Below are positions 1 to 6,357 of a stretch of DNA of 6,357 bases, one piece after another. The notes below the pieces were generated by a model that ran no database searches, was not told where the DNA came from, and saw only the letters and a list, made by a program, of their open reading frames with translations. Location: assembly GCA_934481375.1 (NCBI GenBank), contig CAKSPN010000110.1, positions 1 to 6,357 on the forward strand, given 5' to 3'. Source of the DNA: an uncultured Clostridia bacterium (GTDB lineage Bacteria; Bacillota; Clostridia; UBA1381). The stretch's first letter is position 1. Each line of letters begins with the position of its first letter. The translations under genes and the position numbers were made by a program.

Positions 1-1
1 C

Positions 2-2365
2 TATATTGATATGAATTTAATGGGAAGCACCGCCCGCAGTTCGGATTTAGATGAAACGTATGATATGGAAAATCTGAACAGCTCATTATTCGGAAAGGAC
101 TCATATTTGAGCGAAACTCTTAAAAACGCTCAAAAACAAAATTTAAAAGATATTATGGAGCAATACAATCCATACACCGGTATGGCTCTTAAGGACGATC
201 CTGCAATCGTGATGGTAGAGATAAAAAATGAGTGTTCAATTGCCGGTATCGGCAGTCTTTCCGATAATAAGTACGTTAAAGACGGACAAAAACGCTATAA
301 CGACTGGCTGCGTGAAAAATACGGAAATACGGAAAATCTGCGTGCGGCATGGTATGCGGACAACGCACATGAGCCTGATCATCAGCCTCTTGATGATGAT
401 GAAAATCTTGAGGACGGAACCGTCAAAATTTTTGACGGTCAGACAACGCTCGGCAGAAGAAGAATTCACAGACAGGTTGATGAGTTTAAATTCAGATTAA
501 TGCTGTTTGACGAGTATTATGATGACGTTATTCCTTATTTGAGGGACGATGTCGGGGTAAAATGCCTGATTACAAGCGTGACGGGCGGCTCGGAAGCAGC
601 AATGGATCTTCTCACATTCTACGGCAACCGTGATAAGGACTATTCCGATTTTCATATGTATACGGGTTTGCCTTCATCAAATGTATATGAAGACGGAGTA
701 ACACGTGATAAACCGGCAAAGTCCATACTCGAAACCGGCGGATATACATTGACTCCTGTCGGAATGATTCACGACATATCGAGAATGTATGTATACGGTT
801 TGCCGCATACCATATCGGAATGGAACGATGTTGCGCCAAACAAATACCGTGCCGAAACACTTCTTATGATGGGTGCGTACACGTCGCTTCACGGCTCAAG
901 CCCAATGATGTTCAACTGGAAAGATAGCGCAAATGACGACACGGTTACAACCGCTACCTTAAATAAAGAAACCTTCGGCTGTGCGAATACCCCCGAATAT
1001 ATAGCGGCTCTGCCGGCCATTTCGAGAGCGGTTCTTCGCGGTGATATAGAGGAATCAGACTCGTTCTTCCCGAATTTCAGGTATCAGGACGATGAAATAT
1101 ATTCAACTTCCAATCAATATCTGAAAAGAAGGGAAAATTACGGATCGTACCTTGGGTTTATAGGAAAAACAGGTATGATATTTGAGGACGCATACAGCGA
1201 GGACGTTTGTGACGATAAGGTTCTTCAGCTTGCCTATGAAGCGTATAACGGAGATAAAAACTTTGTATCGGTAACAGGTCAGATATCAATGGACTATACA
1301 AATAAAATGTTCCGTCTTAATACGTCGAAAACTCAGGCGATAAGCGGTTTCACGTCGGGAAAAACGGTTGAACTCGACGATGTGAAGTTTGAGCTTGACA
1401 ATTATTACGCCACCGCATATTTAAACAGTGTTGACGATAAGCCGTTGAATGAAAGCAATAAAATGCTTTTGACGCTTGCGGGCGATACAAGAAATACCGA
1501 CCAGGTTATGTCAGATGACGAAAGTACAATCATCTCAAAGGGAAAAGGTCCCGTTTTGGTAGAGCCTGTTACGGGCACGGTGACAATAAAATCTTCAAAG
1601 GCGGTTGTTATAACTGCAATATCGTCAAAGGGTCAGCCGATAAAAACCATACGCCCCAGACCGGTAAAGGGCGGTTATTCGTTTAAACTGGAGGCAGGCA
1701 CAAAAGCTATGCACTATCAGATTACACGAAACTCCGCAAGCACAAAGAACGAGCACATTTCTTTAGGAAATACCGATAAGCACGATATGTTTGATGATGT
1801 TACGGCGGAAAACCCCAAGAAAAAGGAAATTGAGCGCATAGCTCTCGAGGGCTTTATGAGCGCACGTTCCGAAAATAATTTTATGCCGTCGGAGCCTGTT
1901 ACGAGAAAAGAATTTTTCAACGCATTGGTATACGGAACAAATATGGCAGACAAGATATGGACCGGCTCGGACGCAGGATACAGCTATGGCGATCTTGCAT
2001 ATGACGAGGACGGGTTTAAAGGTATGTCGGTAGCGGTTGTTGCAGGACTTATAACACCTCGGACGATAGACGGTGTTGAAAAGTGCGTAGAACCCGACAA
2101 GCCTGTAACAAGAGGCGAGGCAATGACATGGATTTCAAAGTTTATCCGGTGCGAGAAATATCCGACGCTCAGGACTAAACAGCCTGACGCATCATTTAAC
2201 CTGAACAGGTATCCTGACGCTTACGAGGCGGGAAATAATGCGGAGCATTACAGATATACTCTCGGAATGGGGTATATGGACGCTCAAAACGGAAGAATTG
2301 CCGCAGACGCTTACGTAACAAGGCAGGATACGGCAGATATAATTTATAGGCTGGTATGGAAATAG
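2..2365 (+). CDS. Surface-anchored glycoside hydrolase (clan GH-A-like) with three C-terminal SLH repeats, 5'-truncated by the window
   Basis: The frame is open to the left edge, so the true start, any signal peptide and the first barrel strands lie outside. The Met at position 11 is internal and used here only for numbering (784 residues to the stop). Residues 52-74 (NPYTG, DDPAIVMVEIKNE) match the conserved block of cellulase-like GH-A enzymes, with E74 of the Asn-Glu pair the probable acid/base. ISEWN at 268-272 gives E270 as probable nucleophile, followed by the APNKYRAE block and FNWKDS (301-306), as expected late in a TIM barrel. Residues about 430-575 look like a beta-rich accessory domain. 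Three SLH repeats follow, at about 592-640, 658-712 and 732-784, each with its TR[KGQ][ED] signature (TRKE 631, TRGE 700, TRQD 770). SLH triplets bind secondary cell-wall polymers, so a cell-surface location is inferred. The gene is probably cotranscribed with the GH39 gene 33 bp downstream. Exact GH family and substrate are not recognisable to me. Confidence 0.85.
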   Translation, partial: YIDMNLMGSTARSSDLDETYDMENLNSSLFGKDSYLSETLKNAQKQNLKDIMEQYNPYTGMALKDDPAIVMVEIKNECSIAGIGSLSDNKYVKDGQKRYNDWLREKYGNTENLRAAWYADNAHEPDHQPLDDDENLEDGTVKIFDGQTTLGRRRIHRQVDEFKFRLMLFDEYYDDVIPYLRDDVGVKCLITSVTGGSEAAMDLLTFYGNRDKDYSDFHMYTGLPSSNVYEDGVTRDKPAKSILETGGYTLTPVGMIHDISRMYVYGLPHTISEWNDVAPNKYRAETLLMMGAYTSLHGSSPMMFNWKDSANDDTVTTATLNKETFGCANTPEYIAALPAISRAVLRGDIEESDSFFPNFRYQDDEIYSTSNQYLKRRENYGSYLGFIGKTGMIFEDAYSEDVCDDKVLQLAYEAYNGDKNFVSVTGQISMDYTNKMFRLNTSKTQAISGFTSGKTVELDDVKFELDNYYATAYLNSVDDKPLNESNKMLLTLAGDTRNTDQVMSDDESTIISKGKGPVLVEPVTGTVTIKSSKAVVITAISSKGQPIKTIRPRPVKGGYSFKLEAGTKAMHYQITRNSASTKNEHISLGNTDKHDMFDDVTAENPKKKEIERIALEGFMSARSENNFMPSEPVTRKEFFNALVYGTNMADKIWTGSDAGYSYGDLAYDEDGFKGMSVAVVAGLITPRTIDGVEKCVEPDKPVTRGEAMTWISKFIRCEKYPTLRTKQPDASFNLNRYPDAYEAGNNAEHYRYTLGMGYMDAQNGRIAADAYVTRQDTADIIYRLVWK

Positions 2366-2384
2366 CAGCCGAAAAAACAATAAA

Positions 2385-2390
2385 GCGAGG
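2385..2390 (+). promoter_or_regulatory. Ribosome binding site of the GH39 gene
   Basis: GCGAGG lies 8 bp before the ATG at 2399. It supports this start and translation from an mRNA shared with the upstream glycosidase. I see no convincing promoter or terminator in the 33-bp gap. Confidence 0.6.
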
Positions 2391-2398
2391 ACTGTAAG

Positions 2399-3850
2399 AT
2401 GAAAATTATTTGTAATGTAAATGAAAAAGTAAAGCCCGTAAGAGATTTATGGAGTTTCGGATTTAACACATGTCACGCACCGCTGTGGCTGAGAGAGGAT
2501 TTGCCGTCGCACGCTTTAAAAGCGCATAGGGAATGCGGTTTTAAGTATGTAAGATTTCATAATATCATATCGCTCCATACCGGAATTTACAGTGAGGACG
2601 GGGACGGAAACGTAATTTTGAACTTTGAAAAGTTTGATAAAATTTTTGACAAGGTTATTGCCTGCGGTCTGCTCCCGTTTCTGGAAATAGGATACTGCCC
2701 GAAAGAGCTTTCAAACGGCAACGGCACTCACTGCAATTATTATGAAGCCGAAATGTCGCCTCCGTCATCATACGAAAAATGGAATGAGCTTATATACAAG
2801 CTGGTTTTGCATTGTATCGAAAGATACGGCGCTGAGTGTGTACGTCAGTGGTATTTTGAGGTGTGGAACGAACCGGATCTCAACATAGGCAAAGAGGATT
2901 ATCTTGAGGTTTATAAGAATACAGTATTATCCGTAAAAAAGGCGGATAGCCGTCTGAGGGTGGGCGGCCCTGCCACGAGCAAATGCCTGTGGATTGATGA
3001 ATTTATAGAGTACGTTGAGAAAAACAGCGTTCCGTGCGATTTTATCTCAACACACGCTTATCCGAGCGACCTTGCATATCTTGACAGCGATTACGGCGAT
3101 GTCACCTTGCAAAACTCAAATATAATGTATGAGCTTTACAGCCGCTCAAAACAACTGATTGAAAAATCCTCCTTAAAAGGCGTGCCGTTGTTTATGGGCG
3201 AGTGGAATTCGAGCGCGGGACCTTTGGCGGATAATCATGATGAGAAAAACAATGCCGCGTTTATTGTGAAAATGTTTGATGACCTTTCGGACATAATAGA
3301 CGGCTCGCTTTACTGGAATTTATCGGACATATATCAGGAGCAGGGATTTCATTACATACCGTTCCACGGCGGATACGGAATGATTAACATAAACGATATT
3401 CCCAAAAGCAGTTACAATGCGTTTTTATTGCTTTCAAGGCTTGAGGGAGATTATGTTAAAAGCGAAGTCGAATGCAAAAAAGACGGCTGCGGAATAATTC
3501 CCGTATATAATGCGGATAAGAAAATTTTCAGAGCTTTGATGTACTACTATACAGAACCCGAGTCGAAAAATAATTCCGCAGAAGATTTTACGGTGCAGAT
3601 ACCGCAGTATTTAAGCGAGACGCTGTGCTGCGATATTACGTCTGTATGCGATGAAGGCGGAAGCGCATACGAATGGTGGATAAAACAGGGAAGTCCCGAA
3701 TTTATCAACAGAAAAACGCTTGCCTTTCTGGAGGAAAAATCAAAAATGATACAGAGAACGGAAATACAAAAATGCAAAGACGGAATGTTTGAAATAACCG
3801 TACGTATGAATCCGGGCGATGTTACAATGCTCGAAATTGAACTTCGGTAA
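2399..3850 (+). CDS. Glycoside hydrolase family 39 protein (beta-xylosidase-like), cytoplasmic
   Basis: A complete 483-residue protein, close to the roughly 500 residues of characterised bacterial GH39 beta-xylosidases (XynB type). The N-terminal barrel shows the GH39 pattern WSFGFNTCHAPLW (18-30) and KYVRFHNI (49-56). WYFEVWNEPD (151-160) carries the acid/base E158. GGPATS (189-194) and FISTHAYPSD (215-224) follow, and FMGEWN (265-270) carries the probable nucleophile E268. The 110-residue spacing of the two glutamates is close to that of Thermoanaerobacterium XynB (E160/E277). Residues about 350-483 form the usual beta-rich C-terminal region. There is no signal peptide or membrane segment, so it probably hydrolyses imported xylo- or related oligosaccharides inside the cell. 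GH39 also contains alpha-L-iduronidases and other activities, so xylosidase is the likely rather than proven function. It is second in a unit with the SLH-anchored hydrolase and ends just before a hairpin terminator. Confidence 0.92.
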   Translation: MKIICNVNEKVKPVRDLWSFGFNTCHAPLWLREDLPSHALKAHRECGFKYVRFHNIISLHTGIYSEDGDGNVILNFEKFDKIFDKVIACGLLPFLEIGYCPKELSNGNGTHCNYYEAEMSPPSSYEKWNELIYKLVLHCIERYGAECVRQWYFEVWNEPDLNIGKEDYLEVYKNTVLSVKKADSRLRVGGPATSKCLWIDEFIEYVEKNSVPCDFISTHAYPSDLAYLDSDYGDVTLQNSNIMYELYSRSKQLIEKSSLKGVPLFMGEWNSSAGPLADNHDEKNNAAFIVKMFDDLSDIIDGSLYWNLSDIYQEQGFHYIPFHGGYGMININDIPKSSYNAFLLLSRLEGDYVKSEVECKKDGCGIIPVYNADKKIFRALMYYYTEPESKNNSAEDFTVQIPQYLSETLCCDITSVCDEGGSAYEWWIKQGSPEFINRKTLAFLEEKSKMIQRTEIQKCKDGMFEITVRMNPGDVTMLEIELR

Positions 3851-3855
3851 CAGAA

Positions 3856-3895
3856 ATAAATAAGGGTGCAGAAATTTTTCTACACCCTTATTTAT
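3856..3895. terminator. Bidirectional hairpin terminator between the GH39 and araC-type genes
   Basis: A perfect 13-bp inverted repeat pairs ATAAATAAGGGTG (3856-3868) with its complement (3883-3895). After one C-A mismatch it continues for 4 bp (3870-3873 with 3878-3881) to a 4-nt loop. It fills most of the 58-bp gap between two converging stop codons, with A/T-rich outer arms on both sides serving as U-rich tails. Placement and symmetry suggest it ends transcription from both directions. Confidence 0.8.
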
Positions 3896-3908
3896 GATAA
3901 ACAAAACT

Positions 3909-4721
3909 TTACTTTTTATTGCGGTATTCTATCGGCGTCATTTTGGTGTATTCCTTAAATTTTTTCGTAAAATACGACGGACTGCCGAACCCCAAAAGCT
4001 CTGCCGTTTCGGCGGCGCTTATATTATTGTATTTCAAAAGCGTTTTCGCACGCTGCATTTTGCTGTGGATAATATATTCGGTGGGTGACATACCCGAATA
4101 TTCCTTGAACAGTCTGCGGAAATAACATTCGCTTATTCCGCACATTTCGGCAAGGGAGCCGATATACAAATCCTTAACATCACCCTTTTCTATGGCGATT
4201 ATACCCGGAGCAATGATATTGTATTTCCCGAAAGCTTCGGGCATATAATAATCTCCCAGCGCCGACAGTATATCATACACCGCCGCTTTCATCTTGCCGT
4301 AGTTGGGCGTTATAAGCTCCCCGGCAATGTTTGCTTTTGAGAACAGCATTTTGTAGTTTTCGTTGTCGGCCGAATATATTTCTATATCATCGCCGAGAAT
4401 TATCGGCTCGCCGTCCGAGTCGTAAATAAAGAGATTTATTCCCACGGTATTACTTGACGGCTTTTCAAAATCGTAAAATCTGACGCTGTATTCGCAATTT
4501 ACGGGAGCATATACAACACTGCCGCTTTCGGCGGTTATTTTCTTTCCGCTTTTTAGAGTGTATTCCGCACAACAGCTGTCAAGGTACAGGAGCATATTCT
4601 TTTCTTTAGGTCTGCCTATGCAGTTAAAGGAGGAGGATTTCTTCCAGTACTGCTTGAGAGCATTTATTACATTTATTGAATAATTATAATTTTTAAGTTT
4701 GGAAACAGGTATTAAATGCAT
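3909..4721 (-). CDS. AraC-family transcriptional regulator
   Basis: A complete 270-residue protein. The C-terminal ~85 residues are the double helix-turn-helix of AraC/XylS regulators. Helix-turn-helix 1 is SLAEMCGISECYFRRLFKEY (189-208) followed by GMSPTEYI; helix-turn-helix 2 is AAETAELLGFGSPSYFTKKF (236-255), followed by TKMTPIEYR, the family's C-terminal signature. The N-terminal part (about 40-115) has a cupin-like sugar-sensing pattern: a beta-strand-rich stretch with LKSGKKITAESGSVVYAP (56-73), which resembles the AraC-type ligand pocket. It therefore probably senses a carbohydrate in the cytoplasm. The ATG at 4721 is supported by GAGGTG 8 nt upstream. It is divergent from the NagB-like gene and shares a symmetric promoter region with it, which suggests regulation of that gene and of itself. 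The ligand is unknown. It could also control the nearby glycosidases, but their promoter is not visible. Confidence 0.93.
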   Translation of the reverse strand: MHLIPVSKLKNYNYSINVINALKQYWKKSSSFNCIGRPKEKNMLLYLDSCCAEYTLKSGKKITAESGSVVYAPVNCEYSVRFYDFEKPSSNTVGINLFIYDSDGEPIILGDDIEIYSADNENYKMLFSKANIAGELITPNYGKMKAAVYDILSALGDYYMPEAFGKYNIIAPGIIAIEKGDVKDLYIGSLAEMCGISECYFRRLFKEYSGMSPTEYIIHSKMQRAKTLLKYNNISAAETAELLGFGSPSYFTKKFKEYTKMTPIEYRNKK

Positions 4722-4729
4722 AGGATAAT

Positions 4730-4735
4730 CACCTC
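4730..4735 (-). promoter_or_regulatory. Ribosome binding site of the araC-type gene
   Basis: GAGGTG on the minus strand, 8 nt before the ATG, decides the start at 4721. It begins at about the predicted transcription start, so the leader would be only about 14 nt. Confidence 0.7.
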
Positions 4736-4741
4736 GGAATA

Positions 4742-4770
4742 ATTATATATCATACAAAACAGCAAGTCAA
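4742..4770 (-). promoter_or_regulatory. Sigma-A-type promoter of the araC-type gene
   Basis: On the minus strand, -35 TTGACT (4770-4765), a 17-bp spacer and -10 TATAAT (4747-4742) make a near-consensus vegetative promoter. The predicted transcription start is near 4735, giving a very short leader. The -35 box abuts the central palindrome shared with the divergent promoter. Confidence 0.75.
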
Positions 4771-4818
4771 TAAAAAGTATCGGTTTGTTATATAATTTAC
4801 TGATATTTTGTATTGACT
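4765..4818. promoter_or_regulatory. Imperfect 54-bp palindrome between divergent promoters, candidate operator
   Basis: Position by position around a centre at 4791.5, 21 of 27 base pairs are self-complementary. The core is TTATATAA (4788-4795). Outer arms TAAAAAGTATCGG (4771-4783) and CTGATATTTTGTA (4800-4812) match at 10 of 13 positions. The outermost 6 bp on each side are the two TTGACT -35 boxes themselves. A dimeric regulator bound here would touch both promoters at once. The adjacent AraC-family protein is the obvious candidate, although AraC proteins often use direct repeats, so the binder is inferred. Confidence 0.55.
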
Positions 4819-4842
4819 GTACGTTTTTCGGAGGTATATAAT
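4813..4842 (+). promoter_or_regulatory. Sigma-A-type promoter of the NagB-like gene
   Basis: TTGACT (4813-4818), an 18-bp spacer and TATAAT (4837-4842). It mirrors the divergent promoter: both have TTGACT and a TATATAATTATT block around the -10. Predicted start near 4849, leaving a leader of about 14 nt that consists of little more than the ribosome binding site. Confidence 0.75.
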
Positions 4843-4849
4843 TATTTAC

Positions 4850-4856
4850 GGGAGGG
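4850..4856 (+). promoter_or_regulatory. Ribosome binding site of the NagB-like gene
   Basis: GGGAGGG ends 6 nt before the ATG at 4863 and fixes that start. It lies almost at the predicted 5' end of the transcript. Confidence 0.7.
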
Positions 4857-4862
4857 ATTAAG

Positions 4863-5687
4863 ATGCAAAATACATATACCTGCAGCAGTGAAGAATTGAT
4901 AAAAAATACAAGGCTTCCTTTGCGTGTGATGAATACGGAGGAGGATATGTACGATGAAATCGCACATATCATGGCGGACGTGATAGAGAAAAATAACGGC
5001 GGACAAACCGTTATAATATGCCCCGTAGGACCGACAGGGCAGTACGGAAGATTTGCCGAAATCGTAAATAAACGGCGGATAAGTCTGAAAAACTGTATAT
5101 TTATAAATATGGACGAGTATCTTACCGATAATGACGAAACAATACCGTATGACAGTATACTGTCTTTTCACGGAATTATGGACCGTGAGCTTTACCGAAA
5201 AATCGACCCGGAGCTTATTATGCCCGAGGAACAGCGGATTTTTCCTGAGCCGGGAAAGGAAAAGGAACTGGACGAATATATAGAAAAACTCGGTAAGATA
5301 GACTGCGTACTTACGGGAGTCGGAATAAACGGTCACATTGCGTTCAATGAGCCGCCGTCGGAAAATGACAGAATAAGCGATGAAGATTATCGGAACATCG
5401 GTACACGCAGACTTGATATTTCAAGGGAAACCGTAACCAATAACGGTGCAAATAAGCTTTGCGGAGCGCTGGACATCTTCCCCAAGCGCTGTATAACGCT
5501 CGGAATGAAACAGCTGTTAAAGGCGGATATGATAAAGGTATATCTGTACTGCGGCTGGCAGTGGGGAATTATGCGGAAAGCGGCGCTTGAACCGCCGACT
5601 CGCTTTGCTCCCGTATCGTTTCTGCAAAATCATAATAATGCGGAAATAGTTGTAACCAAAGCTTTGTTTGAAAAAAGAGTTTTTTGA
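4863..5687 (+). CDS. NagB-like protein (glucosamine-6-phosphate deaminase/isomerase family), divergent
   Basis: A complete 274-residue protein, against 266 for E. coli NagB. Conserved family blocks in order: VGPTG (55-59) at the sugar-phosphate loop; FINMDEYL (80-87), where D84 matches the NagB general base D72; and TGVGINGHIAFNEP (151-164), where H158 and E163 match the catalytic H143 and E148. The E. coli D141 position is N156 here. CITLGMKQLLKAD (210-222) matches the late core. Departures: the loop reads PTGQ rather than PTGS, and where E. coli has GSQKA, with phosphate-contacting K208, this protein reads GWQWG (231-235). NagB turns glucosamine-6-phosphate into fructose-6-phosphate and ammonia; here the fold and catalytic centre are supported but the exact substrate is not, so no gene symbol is given. 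It is a soluble, cytoplasmic, single-gene unit with its own promoter and terminator, divergent from and probably controlled by the AraC-family regulator. Confidence 0.82.
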   Translation: MQNTYTCSSEELIKNTRLPLRVMNTEEDMYDEIAHIMADVIEKNNGGQTVIICPVGPTGQYGRFAEIVNKRRISLKNCIFINMDEYLTDNDETIPYDSILSFHGIMDRELYRKIDPELIMPEEQRIFPEPGKEKELDEYIEKLGKIDCVLTGVGINGHIAFNEPPSENDRISDEDYRNIGTRRLDISRETVTNNGANKLCGALDIFPKRCITLGMKQLLKADMIKVYLYCGWQWGIMRKAALEPPTRFAPVSFLQNHNNAEIVVTKALFEKRVF

Positions 5688-5694
5688 AATCAAA

Positions 5695-5737
5695 AACCGA
5701 ACCCACAGCATACAAAAAGTACGCTATGGGTTCGGTT
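5695..5737. terminator. Bidirectional hairpin terminator between the NagB-like and histidine kinase genes
   Basis: A 15-bp stem (5695-5709 with 5723-5737) has one A-C mismatch and a GC-rich middle (CCGAACCC paired with GGGTTCGG). Three more inner pairs close an A-rich loop. On the plus strand it is followed by ATTTTATTTTA, and on the minus strand by TTTTTGATTTC. It starts 7 bp after the NagB-like stop and lies 3 bp beyond the kinase stop, so it can end both converging transcripts. Confidence 0.88.
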
Positions 5738-5740
5738 ATT

Positions 5741-6357
5741 TTATTTTACGCAGTTAAATGTAATCGTTATAACCGTTCCTTTGCCCGTTTCGCTTTCGAG
5801 CGAAATCTCCGCACCGTGATACTGCGCTCCGTGCTTTACTATCGAAAGTCCCAGACCCGTGCCGCCCTCGGCTTTTGATCTGCCCTTATCCACACGGAAA
5901 AATCTTTCAAACACTCTGTCACGGCAGGAGGGGGGTATTCCTATGCCGGTGTCGGCAACGGAAAGCATCGCTTTGCCGTTTTCTTTTTTTACCGTGACAG
6001 TTACCGTACCGCCGTCTTTGTTGTATTTAACGGCATTGTCGCAAAGGTTGTAAACCATTTCGTCCAGTATCTGCCGAACTCCGAACACCTCCGCACTTTC
6101 GCACGCAAGCTTAAACGTCACGTTTTTCTTTTCGGCACTCGGCTTAAGCCGTTCCGCAACCTCGGCGGCAAGCGCCGATAAGTCCACGTTTTCACGGGCA
6201 AAATCGTCCTTTTCGTCAAGTTCCGAAATCTTTATTATATCGCTCACAAGCGTTATAAGGCGCTTTGCCTCGTCATATATCGAGGCGGAAAAGTCCTTTA
6301 CGGTGTCCTCCGGAGTACCTCCGTCTTTCATAAGCTCGGCAAAGCCGAGTATGGACG
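5741..6357 (-). CDS. Sensor histidine kinase, C-terminal part (PhoR/ResE-like), truncated by the window
   Basis: The frame stays open to the right edge, so the start lies outside; 204 residues are visible. They open with SILGFAELMKDG, the segment normally found right after the phospho-acceptor H-box, so the histidine and all sensing, membrane and HAMP parts are beyond the edge. The rest of the dimerisation helix hairpin runs to about 47 (DIIKISELDE). The HATPase domain follows: N box NLCDNAVKYN (103-112), G1 box DTGIGIP (135-141), F box FERFFRVDKGRS (149-160), G2 box GGTGLGLSIVKHG (164-176) and the end motif ETGKGTVITITF. All ATP-binding boxes look intact. It would autophosphorylate and pass phosphate to a response regulator, probably encoded just upstream outside the window. 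Input signal unknown. It has no evident functional link with the neighbouring sugar genes, which converge on it across a terminator. Confidence 0.93.
   Translation of the reverse strand, partial: SILGFAELMKDGGTPEDTVKDFSASIYDEAKRLITLVSDIIKISELDEKDDFARENVDLSALAAEVAERLKPSAEKKNVTFKLACESAEVFGVRQILDEMVYNLCDNAVKYNKDGGTVTVTVKKENGKAMLSVADTGIGIPPSCRDRVFERFFRVDKGRSKAEGGTGLGLSIVKHGAQYHGAEISLESETGKGTVITITFNCVK

Noticed and set aside
11..13. ATG at position 11 as the true start of the SLH hydrolase
   Set aside because: The frame is open upstream to the edge, there is no ribosome binding site in the bases shown, and the protein would begin in mid-barrel. It is an internal Met.
612..892. Minus-strand open frames opposite the SLH hydrolase gene
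   Set aside because: Short, fully antisense to a conserved barrel region, without a credible ribosome binding site or recognisable domain.
3894..4125. Small plus-strand open frames opposite the AraC-type gene's 3' end
   Set aside because: They overlap the conserved helix-turn-helix coding region on the other strand and begin next to the terminator hairpin. They are shadows.
4830..4834. GGAGG as a ribosome binding site for an upstream start of the NagB-like gene
   Set aside because: It sits in the promoter spacer, upstream of the predicted transcription start, and no in-frame start codon follows at proper spacing. GGGAGGG at 4850 fits the ATG at 4863.
5328..5330. Asn at the E. coli NagB D141 position as a sign of an inactive enzyme
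   Set aside because: As far as I recall, Bacillota NagB proteins commonly have a GxNGH form at this site, so it is not evidence of lost catalysis. The His and Glu of the motif are present.
4842..5336. 164-residue open frame on the minus strand opposite the NagB-like gene
   Set aside because: It lies antisense to a well-supported family member and crosses its promoter. The composition is typical of a reverse-frame shadow and no motif is recognisable.
6329..6331. Met at 6331 as the start of a short, stand-alone kinase domain
   Set aside because: The upstream in-frame residues (SILGFAEL) continue the canonical histidine kinase H-box region, so the gene runs past the window edge.

Overview
The window looks like a piece of a Gram-positive (Bacillota, probably class Clostridia) chromosome from a plant- or mucus-polysaccharide degrader. 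This is inferred from S-layer homology (SLH) repeats on a secreted-type glycosidase, strong purine-rich ribosome binding sites, near-consensus sigma-A-type promoters with AT-rich spacers, and a PhoR/ResE-type histidine kinase. Clostridia of the gut or rumen that carry SLH-anchored carbohydrate-active enzymes would fit, but no genus can be fixed from the sequence.

Layout. (1) Positions 2-3850, plus strand: a two-gene glycosidase unit. The first gene is cut by the window's left edge. It encodes the C-terminal part of a clan GH-A-like glycoside hydrolase ending in three SLH repeats, so the product is probably held on the cell surface. After 33 bp comes a complete GH39 (beta-xylosidase family) enzyme without a signal peptide, probably cytoplasmic. 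(2) Positions 3856-3895: a long hairpin between convergent genes, probably a bidirectional terminator. (3) Positions 3909-5687: a divergent pair, an AraC-family regulator on the minus strand and a NagB-like (glucosamine-6-phosphate deaminase/isomerase family) protein on the plus strand. Their 141-bp gap holds two back-to-back promoters placed almost symmetrically around an imperfect palindrome. (4) Positions 5695-5737: a second hairpin between convergent genes. (5) Positions 5741-6357, minus strand: the C-terminal 204 residues of a sensor histidine kinase, cut by the right edge just after its expected phospho-acceptor histidine.

How the genes may work together (inference): the surface enzyme would attack a polymer outside the cell, and the GH39 enzyme would finish imported oligosaccharides inside. 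The AraC-type regulator probably controls its own gene and the divergent NagB-like gene, whose product may act on a sugar phosphate or related sugar. That protein keeps the NagB catalytic signatures but appears to lack a phosphate-contacting lysine, so its substrate is uncertain. Whether the regulator also controls the glycosidases cannot be told, because their promoter lies outside the window. No RNA genes, CRISPR arrays, insertion sequences or other mobile elements were seen, and no gene-free stretch exceeds 300 bp.
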